41,568 bases of DNA from Candidatus Helarchaeota archaeon. Lineage in GTDB: Archaea > Asgardarchaeota > Lokiarchaeia > Helarchaeales > RDOG01. Shown here in pieces: positions 7,823 to 16,054 of the stretch (positions are counted from its first letter, which is position 1; every line of letters starts with the position of its first letter). The position numbers were made by a program, and so were the translations under genes. The notes beneath the pieces were generated by a model that saw only the letters and a list, made by a program, of their open reading frames with translations, was not told where the DNA came from and did no database searches. The stretch is taken from assembly GCA_019058315.1 (NCBI GenBank), contig JAHPZH010000003.1:1-41568 (forward strand), read 5' to 3'.

Positions 7823-8941
7823 TTAGAAAATTTCATTTTTAAGATAGTCAGATAAAAAATCATCCAACAATGCTTCTCCAACCGATATTGGATACCATTT
7901 TCTACCCCAATCCGAATCAAGGTAAAATCTAAGATAGAAATCAATACTGTAAATTCCTTCATCCTCCCATATAAACAATCTATCAAGAAATCCTTTAATG
8001 GCTAACTCCCTAGTATTAGGAGTAAAGGGTGAAAAATCAATATTATTAATGATTTTTTTAAATTCTCTAGTCCATTTGGCTTTAAATTTTATACTCATAT
8101 CCATGATATAGGTAAAATCCTGCGTAAAATCCTCCAATTTTTCATTTAAAAATGGATATTTGTCTTTATTAATAAAATAATATTCTAATAATTTATTAAT
8201 AATGTAACTGTAAGTATTATTTCTCGTGATTAATTCATTATGTAAAAAAGTCTCTCTTCCTAACTTTTTTTCTAATTCTATTATCTCCTTATTAAGTTTT
8301 TTAGAATTGAAATATAGACCATCAAAAATATAACCAAAAAAGAGTTCCTTTGCAACTCCTCCATAATCCTTAAAATAAATTCTGGGAACGTACCAACTTC
8401 TTAATGCAAGCATTAGTTCACCAGATAATTCTTCTAACGAAAAGAGGACTTTATTATGTTTAACATTATAATTGAAAAAACTCGCCAAAAAATCTTTTAA
8501 AATTTCATTTAAATTTTCTGATGGATTTCTATAATTTTCTCTTAATTCTTGAATCTCTTTGTTAATTTTCTCTTTCATAGTTTTAAACCTTTTTTTAGAT
8601 AATTTATATTTTAAGCTATTGATCTTTTTTTGAATTAACTCTTGATATTGGATTATAATTGCTGACTCTTTAAATTCTTGAATAAAAGATTCCTTAAGGT
8701 CATTAACATTAAGCTCAAGTGATTCTCTTAATTGATAAAGAGAAGTTAATTTTCGGAATATTAAAATATACAACATTTCTTGAAAATGGTCATACTTATG
8801 TCTTTTAAAAAAGGGTCTTTTCTTTTTTCTATCATTTCCTCGTAAATAAATCAGACTTTTTATTTCATTATTTAATATTGGCATTAATGGATGATAGATT
8901 TCAAAATTCCCTAATTCTTCTTGGGATTCATAAGGACTCAA
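7823..8941 (-). CDS. Protein of unknown function (372 aa)
   Basis: Read leftwards from TTG 8941, with GTGATT a few bases upstream acting as ribosome-binding site. The protein is highly charged and helical: a basic N-terminal patch (RKKKRPFFKRHK), a Lys/Glu-rich coiled-coil-like stretch near residues 95-140, and an aromatic-rich C-terminus (YLRFYLDSDWGRKWYP). There is no P-loop, zinc site, HEPN Rx4-6H or nuclease motif and no membrane segment. I do not recognise it. It is convergent with the Cas4-like gene and sits inside the island. Confidence 0.5.
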   Translation of the reverse strand: MSPYESQEELGNFEIYHPLMPILNNEIKSLIYLRGNDRKKKRPFFKRHKYDHFQEMLYILIFRKLTSLYQLRESLELNVNDLKESFIQEFKESAIIIQYQELIQKKINSLKYKLSKKRFKTMKEKINKEIQELRENYRNPSENLNEILKDFLASFFNYNVKHNKVLFSLEELSGELMLALRSWYVPRIYFKDYGGVAKELFFGYIFDGLYFNSKKLNKEIIELEKKLGRETFLHNELITRNNTYSYIINKLLEYYFINKDKYPFLNEKLEDFTQDFTYIMDMSIKFKAKWTREFKKIINNIDFSPFTPNTRELAIKGFLDRLFIWEDEGIYSIDFYLRFYLDSDWGRKWYPISVGEALLDDFLSDYLKNEIF

Positions 8942-9385
8942 TATTAATCACTTTTTTTATACTTTTTAAAAAAATTTTTGAATTATTTTTTAATATTTTC
9001 TAGTAATTTTTTATATATATATATTTTATATTAGACCAAATATAAGAAAATTCTTATTTTATGAAATTTTTTTTACTTTTTAAGAATTTAAAGTTGAAAA
9101 TGATAAGATTTCAAGATATTATAGCCAATTAATTAAGTAATCATGAGTTTTTTTGATTTAAAAATTTAGCTTCAATAAAAGAATCGATAAAATCCATTGA
9201 TTCTCTAATTCTTTATTAAAATCATAATAATTAAAAAATTAAAATTTTTTTAAAATTTTCTAAATTGTTTTAAAGAGATTTCTAAGGCTTTCCGCGTATT
9301 TTTGAGAGTTCGGGGATCGGTCAGCTTTATATATAACCGCTAGTTATAATTATATAAAAAAATATAAAAAAATATAAAAAAATAA
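8942..9385. promoter_or_regulatory. Divergent AT-rich intergenic region with promoter and palindrome
   Basis: 444 bp without a gene, separating the leftward unknown gene from the rightward Cas4-like gene. A TATA-like TTTATATATAA lies at about 9327-9336. It overlaps the perfect inverted repeat TATAAC-CGCTA-GTTATA (9332-9348), which a repressor could use as operator. Just before ATG 9386 an A-rich spacer repeats AAAAAAATAT three times. Nothing else is recognised. Confidence 0.45.
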
Positions 9386-10078
9386 ATGGTAAATAAGATG
9401 AAAAAGAATAAATCTTTCCAAAAAACTATCGATCAATATCAAATTGCAATCTGGACAACATGGATTCGAGATTTAATGACATCTGAAGATTGTGAGCTTA
9501 AACTTTGGAAGAAAGCACATGGTTTTAAAGAAGAAATCAAGTCTCAGTGGCCTGTTATATTCAAATTAAGGCATGATTCATTGGTTAGAAAGACTAAAAA
9601 GGTATTTCTAAGAAAAAACCCAGGATATAGCCCTAAATCTCTGAGAATCAGAGTAGATTTGGCTCCCATCTTAAAGGCGAATGGCTATTGTACTTATTAT
9701 GATAAAATATTGATAACTGGAGTTACTGATTGTACTTTTCTTAATGATGGAAAACTACTTAATATTGTAAATGCCGAAATTAAGACAAGTTCTTTCGCGA
9801 CAAACAAACAGGAGTGCCAAGCCATAATCTATGATTATTTACTTGGGTATCTATATCCTAACTCGAAGAGAAAATCGATATTGGTATCTATTGATAATAG
9901 CGGAGAATTTCTGATACAAGAGAAAATTTTCAATTTAACTAAATATGAAGATCTGATTCTAGATGCTATCGCTTATCTTTCGTCTCCGAAACCTCCGAAA
10001 CCACTTGAAATCGAGCTTTATAAAAAGCCAATGTGTAATTGGTGCGGGTTTATTAACTGTAAGTTACGAGGAGTTTAA
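9386..10078 (+). CDS. Second Cas4-like PD-(D/E)XK nuclease
   Basis: 230 residues with the same motif order as the gene at 6973: C36 (SEDCELKLW), H63 (LRHDS), D115 in GVTD, E131-x-K133 in AEIKTSS, Q145-Y149 in QAIIYDYL, and C217, C220 and C225 at the end (CNWCGFINC). This is a Cas4-type RecB nuclease with a probable 4Fe-4S cluster. It is only distantly similar to the other copy, so it was probably acquired independently rather than duplicated locally. It follows a promoter/operator-like region and is followed by a hairpin terminator, so it is probably a single-gene transcript. No CRISPR context. Confidence 0.72.
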   Translation: MVNKMKKNKSFQKTIDQYQIAIWTTWIRDLMTSEDCELKLWKKAHGFKEEIKSQWPVIFKLRHDSLVRKTKKVFLRKNPGYSPKSLRIRVDLAPILKANGYCTYYDKILITGVTDCTFLNDGKLLNIVNAEIKTSSFATNKQECQAIIYDYLLGYLYPNSKRKSILVSIDNSGEFLIQEKIFNLTKYEDLILDAIAYLSSPKPPKPLEIELYKKPMCNWCGFINCKLRGV

Positions 10079-10082
10079 TTTA

Positions 10083-10118
10083 GGATATTCAAACGCATAG
10101 AATATCCACTAAATTTTT
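10083..10118 (+). terminator. Hairpin plus T-run after the second Cas4-like gene
   Basis: GGATATTC (10083-10090) and GAATATCC (10100-10107) form a perfect 8-bp stem with a 9-base loop, followed by a run of seven or more T. It begins 5 bp after the stop codon. Archaea mainly use T-runs, so the stem may add stability or also mark the mRNA end. Confidence 0.6.
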
Positions 10119-10133
10119 TTTATTAAGAAAAAT

Positions 10134-10388
10134 GTGGAAAGAATCTTGAATTTAGATCAACTTTATAAAATTGTTAAGAATGCGATAATAAGAGAGATAG
10201 AGGGAATTAAGACTCTTAACTTAGTTTATGAATTTAGCGAAAAATCTGCCTTATTAGATTTTTACTATAAAAATTATCTTAAAGAGAGTTTTGATATAAT
10301 AAATTCTCTTATTAAGGGGTTTAACGTGCTGATGCGGAATGAGAGACTAACAAGGGATAAAGATTATCACCTTTCAATTTATTCATAG
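10134..10388 (+). CDS. Small protein of unknown function, possibly frame-shifted
   Basis: 84 residues from GTG 10134. Mostly helical (LYKIVKNAIIREIEGIKT, then SFDIINSLIKGFNVLM), with no motif I can name. No ribosome-binding site is visible. Directly after the stop, a +2-shifted frame stays open to TAA 10511-10513 and encodes a protein-like stretch (RDSPRGIVNINGILK...), so this may be a broken longer gene. It could equally be a small antitoxin-like protein. Existence is uncertain. Confidence 0.35.
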   Translation: MERILNLDQLYKIVKNAIIREIEGIKTLNLVYEFSEKSALLDFYYKNYLKESFDIINSLIKGFNVLMRNERLTRDKDYHLSIYS

Positions 10389-10810
10389 ATAGAGATTCCC
10401 CAAGAGGTATAGTAAATATTAATGGTATCCTCAAACTGCGGGTGCAATTACGAGTTAAATTGGATAAATTGATAATAGATTTTTGTGAATATTATTCGTT
10501 TCATTCAAATTAATTAAGAATCAAGGTTAGTAATCTATTATATAAGCGGAAGTCATAATTAGATGGAGTATTTAAATTGGCTAGTGAATTAAAAAATGAA
10601 TTTTGAAAAAAAATTTTTTTTCAAAGAAAAAAGTCGGGTTAGAAGTTAAAATTAAGTTTGATTACAATAAAAATCCGTTAGAATTATAAATAATGAGTTT
10701 TTGAAGATCAATAACTCATTCTATTTATTGGTAATCTGCAGCTACCGACAAAAAAGAATGAATAACTTGTATCAGTGACATCCTTTAACTCAAAAATAAA
10801 GGTGATTAAT
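10389..10810. other. Non-coding gap with a possible gene remnant and a hairpin
   Basis: About 420 bp. The first 125 bp hold the shifted open frame described for the preceding gene. Further on, a TATA-like TATATAAG lies near 10540. AATGAGTT (10692-10699) and AACTCATT (10713-10720) form a perfect 8-bp stem with a 13-base loop, without a T-run after it. The GGTGAT ribosome-binding site of the next gene is at 10801-10806. Confidence 0.4.
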
Positions 10811-11959
10811 TTGAATAGTTCAAGTATAAAAGATGAATTACAGAATAATAATTTAGATTTTGAGCACCATCCAATTGTACCAGCATTATTTGATTATCGA
10901 AATTACAAAAATTATATTAATAAATTGTTTAATAAAAATTTAAAAGGATTTTTGAATTATGAAGGCTTCGATGTAAAGCGCCCTGGAGATATTTTTTGGA
11001 GAATTGTCGAAAAAAAACCAGTTAATAAGGATATATATTATCAATTAGCTCGATTTTTTACATTTAAAATAAATTCGCATATTGCGGTTAAAGAAGGAAA
11101 ATTAGATGAGGCATATGCAAAATTAGAATTAGAATGGTTCGATTATTTAAACGAAAATTTCTTTTTCCCTTATTGTCTTAATTTTGATGATAATTTCTAT
11201 AATGATCTAATGAATTATTGCCTCTCAGATGCTAGAAATTACTCTTTAGTCTTAGAAAATGATGTAGATGCTCTAGCAAAGTTAAATGATCTTGCCAAAA
11301 CTGGAAATATCGTAAAATTCTTTCCAAAATTTAAAGAACAGTTTACCAATCAATATATTATGTTTGAGCGTATTAGTTTAAAACTTGGGACAAAAATTAG
11401 CGAAATTCTTTATCGTGATTATTATTTTCGACAAAATACATCCAAAAAACCTTTAAAGAAACCACCTAGAGCTCCGAAAAATATTGAAGATGTTTATCAT
11501 TTATATCCAAATCCTAGCTCAAGAACTCCAAAGACAAAAGACTGGAATCTTTTCACCCTTTTAAAAAATTTGAAACACATCAAAAATTCTATTGGCTCTC
11601 ACAAGGAATTTCAATATCACCCCTTACTTAATCCTAGTGAGGTAATCATTGAAGACTTTGATCCTCGTAAAAATCAAATAACTTTTAGAGAAAATTTCAA
11701 TATTCCGAAACTACAGACATATATGCAAAGTCTTCTTTTTTTATATAAAGGTTTTAAGCATATTAGCATGTTTTATTCGATTATAACTCCATTACTTAAA
11801 CAGTACGCTCCTAAAAAACCACTTCTTATTCAATGTCCTTGTTGTTATTTCCTATTTAATTCCTCTGTTAAACCAACTCTTAAATTTTTTACTGTTATAT
11901 GCCCAAATTGTTTTTGTATTTTTCAATTTTACCGTCCTATATTGATGATATTTAAGTAA
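10811..11959 (+). CDS. Degenerate HEPN-like protein with C-terminal zinc ribbon
   Basis: TTG 10811 is preceded by a strong GGTGAT site at a 4-nt spacing, so I prefer it to GTG 10775; this gives 382 residues. It is mostly helical. Near residues 251-264 it reads LLKNLKHIKNSIGSH. In context (helix, motif, beta-like segment, two helices) this matches the other HEPN proteins here, but Lys replaces Arg and the spacing to His is one longer, so it may be inactive. The C-terminus is a zinc ribbon (CPCC at about 342-345, CPNC at about 364-367). It lies 41 bp upstream of a CHAT protease gene on the same strand and could be its partner or substrate. Confidence 0.45.
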   Translation: MNSSSIKDELQNNNLDFEHHPIVPALFDYRNYKNYINKLFNKNLKGFLNYEGFDVKRPGDIFWRIVEKKPVNKDIYYQLARFFTFKINSHIAVKEGKLDEAYAKLELEWFDYLNENFFFPYCLNFDDNFYNDLMNYCLSDARNYSLVLENDVDALAKLNDLAKTGNIVKFFPKFKEQFTNQYIMFERISLKLGTKISEILYRDYYFRQNTSKKPLKKPPRAPKNIEDVYHLYPNPSSRTPKTKDWNLFTLLKNLKHIKNSIGSHKEFQYHPLLNPSEVIIEDFDPRKNQITFRENFNIPKLQTYMQSLLFLYKGFKHISMFYSIITPLLKQYAPKKPLLIQCPCCYFLFNSSVKPTLKFFTVICPNCFCIFQFYRPILMIFK

Positions 11960-12000
11960 TTCTGAAGAATAATAATGGAAAGCTTGAGAAGGTTAAAAAA

Positions 12001-12510
12001 ATGCTTATACTTGAATGCATGTCAAATGAAGAAACACGAAATGAGGGTCGTGTCGTATACAATTATTTAAATATGTTTCATGACCTTCCAGTTGAACCAA
12101 GACTGAAAAGAGTTTTAACTAAAAAAAGCTTTTTACAAACTCTTGAATACTCAAATGAAAATTTTATTCACGTTTCTACACATGGAAGCAGAGAAAAGGA
12201 ATCATATTATATTGATTTACCCAATGGTGAAGTATATCCTGAAGATTTTGAAGATTTTGATTTTAGTAATGTTCAAATTATTTTTACAGGTTGTCTTTTA
12301 GGAAGAGGTGATTTTGCTGGAAGAGTTTCCTATATCACAAAAGCAAAATATTTAATTGCTCCATTTAATAATATATCATTTGTTAATTCTGCGACATTTT
12401 GTATACTTTTCTATTATCACTTGTTTACTCGAAATTCTCTGTCTTTTTCAAGAAGTTACACATGGGTTGCTAAAAGGTTACCTGTTAAAGGAGCATTGCG
12501 TTTATATTAA
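12001..12510 (+). CDS. Minimal CHAT caspase-like protease
   Basis: 169 residues, nearly all one domain. FIHVSTHGS places the catalytic His at 61, and QIIFTGCLLGRGD the catalytic Cys at 98. Between them lies the expected strand (YYIDLPNGEVYPED). Downstream are the CHAT hallmarks: KAKYLIAPFNNISFVNSATF (family: aGa..viaslw.v.d..a) and a helix with FYYHLF. CHAT proteases (caspase/separase clan) cut partner proteins in cell-death and CRISPR-linked defence. There is no TPR or other sensor domain, so the sensor must be another protein; the adjacent upstream HEPN-like zinc-ribbon gene is the obvious candidate. A truncated RNase III start follows 28 bp downstream. Confidence 0.68.
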   Translation: MLILECMSNEETRNEGRVVYNYLNMFHDLPVEPRLKRVLTKKSFLQTLEYSNENFIHVSTHGSREKESYYIDLPNGEVYPEDFEDFDFSNVQIIFTGCLLGRGDFAGRVSYITKAKYLIAPFNNISFVNSATFCILFYYHLFTRNSLSFSRSYTWVAKRLPVKGALRLY

Positions 12511-12538
12511 GGAACTTTAAAATAAATCATCTTGTCAA

Positions 12539-12592
12539 ATGAAAAATATGAAGGACGAGAATATTGATTTTTGGAAAAATCAATCGTTTTAG
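12539..12592 (+). pseudogene. 5' fragment of an RNase III gene
   Basis: A frame from ATG 12539 encodes MKNMKDENIDFWKNQSF and then stops. It matches the start of the intact RNase III gene at 19655 (MENIKDENIDFWKNH..). At DNA level 26 consecutive bases are identical, within about 40 bp of near-identity. The match ends abruptly where the minus-strand AAA gene begins, so this is a breakpoint scar. Confidence 0.75.
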
Positions 12593-14373
12593 ATTTTATT
12601 CTTAATTTTTTCTAAAATTTCAGTAATCTCTGAAGGGGTTTTATTGAGGTTCTTCATTTTAAAAGCTATTAGATTTGCCAATTCTCCTTTTCTAACCCCA
12701 AAATGTTGAGCTAATTTTCCAAGTATTAACTTTCCACTTAATTCCTTTAATGATTTTTCTTTATCTTTTTGAATTTCTTTCAGCTGAATTATTGTTTCAT
12801 TATAAATTTTCTTTAATCTATCAGACTTTTTTTTGCACACAATTGAGAATTTCTTTAATAGATCATCTAAATCATCCCATCCTTCTGAAAAATAAAACTT
12901 TGTCTTATCTTTTAACCTTAGTTGTATTTCATCTGTTAAAGTATTAGAGTTTTCAATAATAGTCTTAATTAATTCTTCGATATTCTCCTTACTTTTTATT
13001 TCTTTTTCTTCAATTCTTTTTTTACCTGGGATAACTTTTAATGCTTCATAAATTACTCCCGAATCTAATAATAAATAATTCTCAATGCATGTTCTGGACC
13101 AAATAAAACAATATTCTTTATTTTTTTCAGGGGGCTCTCGATCTTTATCAATAATTGCACAAATACCAAAACCATTTTTTCTGAGTTCATCAATTACTTT
13201 ATCAAAAATTTCAGTGAAAAGTAAAATCTTACCTTTTCCTTCTAAGGATATTAATGTCAAATTGTCCTCAATATCAGGATCTAATAATCTTAATATCTCA
13301 ATATCGCTATTTCCTTCTAATAATAAAAATGGTCTATTTAAAGATAAGTATGGTAGCCCTATGTCTCCCAGGAATGTTTTGATCAAATCTAAGTTCTCCT
13401 GTTCAATAACAAATTTAATAATCTGGTTTCCATCTTTTACTTGATCCGGGAAAACCATAAAATAAAGCTCATTTGCTTTTGCTTCGTTTATTATTGTTGC
13501 AGAATGAGTGGCAATGAAAATTTGTAAATTTTCTCTTCTCTCCTCAGCTAATTTGATTTCATTTCGTAAATATGATAAAAATTTTTTCTGAAGTAATGGA
13601 TGTAAATAAGCTTCAGGACTATCAATTAAAAAAACTAAATCTTGATTTGGTAATCTTTTGCCAATCGCTCTGAAATATATGTTTTCAATTTTTTTTTCAA
13701 CAAAGGGAAATAAAATTGCTATTATATCCTTTTCTCCAGAACTTAACTGGTCAAATTCTACTTTATTTCCTGATTTATTTAAAAAATATATGTTATAATA
13801 TCCTTCAACACTAAGTTCTACACCATCAAACTGAAGTCTTGGTAATAAGTTTTTGATAAAGATTCTAAATGGTTCAAATAGGTCTTTGGGAACTTTACCC
13901 TCTGGAATTTTCCCCCCATATTTATTAAATACATCTTCTAGAAGAAGAGAATGACGATTTTTTATTTCTAATAAGGTTATTTTTAATCCAGCATAAGGAG
14001 CAAAGTCTGGTAATGATTTATCTCGGAAATCCATATTTCTAAAGTAATTAGGCATTCTTACTGGAGTACCTCCAGTATCAATATAATAATCAATTCTTGC
14101 AAGAGTATCGATATATGTTCCATATGGTTTAATAGATAATAAGGATTTATGTAATGGAAAATTCATTGGTGTTCTATATGGAGAAATATAGATGATTTTT
14201 CCTGTACCCTCAACAATGACTTTCTCTTGCTGAACTATTTTTCTTAAGTTATCTAACAATGTGGATTTTCCAACGCCATTTGCACCAGCTATTATATTTA
14301 GGGAGTTAAGATTTTCTGATTTAGCAAGTTTTATCGGTCCCAAATCACTTATTTGAAACTTTTCAATAGGCAT
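12589..14373 (-). CDS. AAA ATPase fused to DUF4435 (TOPRIM-like), PARIS AriA-AriB-like
   Basis: 594 residues. ABC/AAA15-type ATPase: Walker A GANGVGKS (30-37), signature QLSSGEKD, Walker B LVFLIDSPEAYLHP (Ser where Glu is usual) and switch His in IFIATHS. From about residue 350 a DUF4435/TOPRIM-like part follows: FLLLEGNSDIEILRLL, then AIIDKDRE, then WSRTCIENYLL. These are the acidic clusters and the IENYL motif of DUF4435. In PARIS, AriA (ATPase) senses a phage trigger and releases AriB (DUF4435), a tRNA nuclease; single-chain versions exist. An OLD-family nuclease is the alternative. GGTG precedes the ATG. It is the last gene of a three-gene operon, 47 bp after an AlbA_2 gene. Confidence 0.7.
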   Translation of the reverse strand: MPIEKFQISDLGPIKLAKSENLNSLNIIAGANGVGKSTLLDNLRKIVQQEKVIVEGTGKIIYISPYRTPMNFPLHKSLLSIKPYGTYIDTLARIDYYIDTGGTPVRMPNYFRNMDFRDKSLPDFAPYAGLKITLLEIKNRHSLLLEDVFNKYGGKIPEGKVPKDLFEPFRIFIKNLLPRLQFDGVELSVEGYYNIYFLNKSGNKVEFDQLSSGEKDIIAILFPFVEKKIENIYFRAIGKRLPNQDLVFLIDSPEAYLHPLLQKKFLSYLRNEIKLAEERRENLQIFIATHSATIINEAKANELYFMVFPDQVKDGNQIIKFVIEQENLDLIKTFLGDIGLPYLSLNRPFLLLEGNSDIEILRLLDPDIEDNLTLISLEGKGKILLFTEIFDKVIDELRKNGFGICAIIDKDREPPEKNKEYCFIWSRTCIENYLLLDSGVIYEALKVIPGKKRIEEKEIKSKENIEELIKTIIENSNTLTDEIQLRLKDKTKFYFSEGWDDLDDLLKKFSIVCKKKSDRLKKIYNETIIQLKEIQKDKEKSLKELSGKLILGKLAQHFGVRKGELANLIAFKMKNLNKTPSEITEILEKIKNKI

Positions 14374-14420
14374 TCTTGAACACCTAAACCATTTTTAAAG
14401 CTAATAAAAGTTTTTATTAT

Positions 14421-15770
14421 TCATTTAGATAAAATTGAATCGACTTTTAGGTTTAAATTTTCTATCTTTTTCTCAATATCATTTAATTTATTTTGAATTG
14501 CATAAAATTTGTAATTAGGTAAAGTAGATAAATAATAATCATAGTTCCATTCATTTTGTAATAAATCCATTATTGTTTCGACATAGAGATTATAATTTTT
14601 AATAGTCTCAACATCTGCTTCTGAGAAATCATAAATTGCCTGAAATTCGCAACTAAGACCGATATTACTGTATTTTTCCATTAAACTTTCTTGAGTTTCA
14701 AACTGTTTTAATAAATTATCATCAGTTATTGCCATTCTTGACGGATGAAAGAAATCCAAACCTTTACTATATCTAGAAAAGCGAAAAATGAATGTTAGCT
14801 CGATTATTTCATTTTTTAAAATTAACTGTGATTTATTCCCCTTATTATCAAATTTAATTTTTAATTCCGTATCTGGGGGAACATAGAAACCAAAAATACT
14901 CAATGGATAATAAATTTCTTTAATATTCCATGATAATGACTCAAGAATTGAATTCTTTGGAGGTAAAGGTATATTATCAATAGAAATTCTTAATTTTTTA
15001 ACAGATGTATCTAATGGACCATATCCTGTGGATCCCTTATCTCTTCTAATTATACTTAGCCAAGAATGGCTAAAAACCTTTGAAAATGAATTTATAAAAG
15101 CATAGGGAGTGATTTCAATAAATAAAGGAAATAAATTTTCATTTTTTTCGTAAATCATAGTTTGAACCTTTTCATTAATCTCTGCTAAAGATATATCATA
15201 GTCAAACACATATCTAGGTTGTTCATCTTGAATTAATATTTGAAAAGGATCTCGAGAAAAATTAAGAACTATTTTAAAATTATATGAAAAATTAGGATTA
15301 TCTTCATATTTGAATAACCAATATAACTGCCCATCTCTGACTAATCTTTTACCATGACTTGTACGAATATAATAGATTCTACTTTTAATCTCTGGTCCAG
15401 TTCTTGATACAATATATGCATGAGGAATATTCTTTCGCTTTGGTATATTTATAATTAAAACATCGCCTTTATCGTTCTGTAAGAATTCAGTAGAACATTC
15501 AATAACTGGACTAATTTTATCCTGACAAATATTATCGATTAATTGTTTATCTAGATCTACGTTGAAAATATCTTTCCCTTCAAAATTTCCATCATCTTTA
15601 ATGCCTAGTATTAGCTTTCCACCAAATTTATTAGCAAAAGCTACGATTTCATAAGCTAAATTCCTTTGGCCTTCTTTGGTTCTTAAAATAAGTGATTGTT
15701 TTAATTCATTTTTTAAATTTTCTTTGTCTTTTTTTTTCAAAATTTCATTTAATTCATCATTTGTAGTCAT
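14421..15770 (-). CDS. AlbA_2 (Schlafen-type) protein B
   Basis: 449 residues. The N-terminal 150 match the AlbA_2 / Schlafen core: NELKQSLI (22-29), then EIVAFANKFGGKLILGIKDDG (41-61), the classic AFAN-GG-LILGI-DDG signature, followed by strands ending in VLIINIPKRK and the basic YYIRTSHGKR. The middle is a beta-rich region of unknown type. The last 30 residues are a coiled coil (KLNDIEKKIENLNLK). Vertebrate Schlafens with this fold cut tRNA; bacterial AlbA_2 proteins occur in regulators and defence systems. GGAG lies 11 nt before the ATG. It is followed by the AAA-DUF4435 gene and preceded by another AlbA_2 gene. Confidence 0.68.
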   Translation of the reverse strand: MTTNDELNEILKKKDKENLKNELKQSLILRTKEGQRNLAYEIVAFANKFGGKLILGIKDDGNFEGKDIFNVDLDKQLIDNICQDKISPVIECSTEFLQNDKGDVLIINIPKRKNIPHAYIVSRTGPEIKSRIYYIRTSHGKRLVRDGQLYWLFKYEDNPNFSYNFKIVLNFSRDPFQILIQDEQPRYVFDYDISLAEINEKVQTMIYEKNENLFPLFIEITPYAFINSFSKVFSHSWLSIIRRDKGSTGYGPLDTSVKKLRISIDNIPLPPKNSILESLSWNIKEIYYPLSIFGFYVPPDTELKIKFDNKGNKSQLILKNEIIELTFIFRFSRYSKGLDFFHPSRMAITDDNLLKQFETQESLMEKYSNIGLSCEFQAIYDFSEADVETIKNYNLYVETIMDLLQNEWNYDYYLSTLPNYKFYAIQNKLNDIEKKIENLNLKVDSILSK

Positions 15771-15856
15771 ATTTCTTTGTGCTCCTATATAGTTAAATCA
15801 TATTGAAAATATCTTTAATTTAAATTGAAATAATTCATAATAGTAATCATCTAATT

Positions 15857-16054
15857 TTAGACTCTTTGTCTTAACATTTTCGAAACTTCATCATTAACTG
15901 TCTGTAATGTCATGTTATATAAATTAAATATTTCATACAAAGGATCTAGTAAATTTTTAACGATTTCTGGGAGTATATTATTAATTCTTTCAGCATTTGT
16001 GATTGTTTTTAATTTTATATTATCTTGGTGACTTCGATGATAATCAAAGAATGG
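15857..16054 (-). pseudogene. In-frame continuation after the TGA of AlbA_2 protein A
   Basis: 65 sense codons follow the TGA without any frame change and end in TAA. The encoded stretch (PFFDYHRSHQDNIKLK.., then LPEIVKNLLDPLYEIFNLYN, then VNDEVSKMLRQRV) is amphipathic and looks like a helical C-terminal tail, comparable in place to the coiled coil ending protein B. It has no convincing start codon of its own near its beginning. A recent nonsense mutation, a base error or stop readthrough would explain it. Confidence 0.5.

Noticed and set aside
9349..9385. Three AAAAAAATAT repeats as a possible CRISPR or origin element
   Set aside because: Only three very short, low-complexity units without spacers, directly before a start codon.
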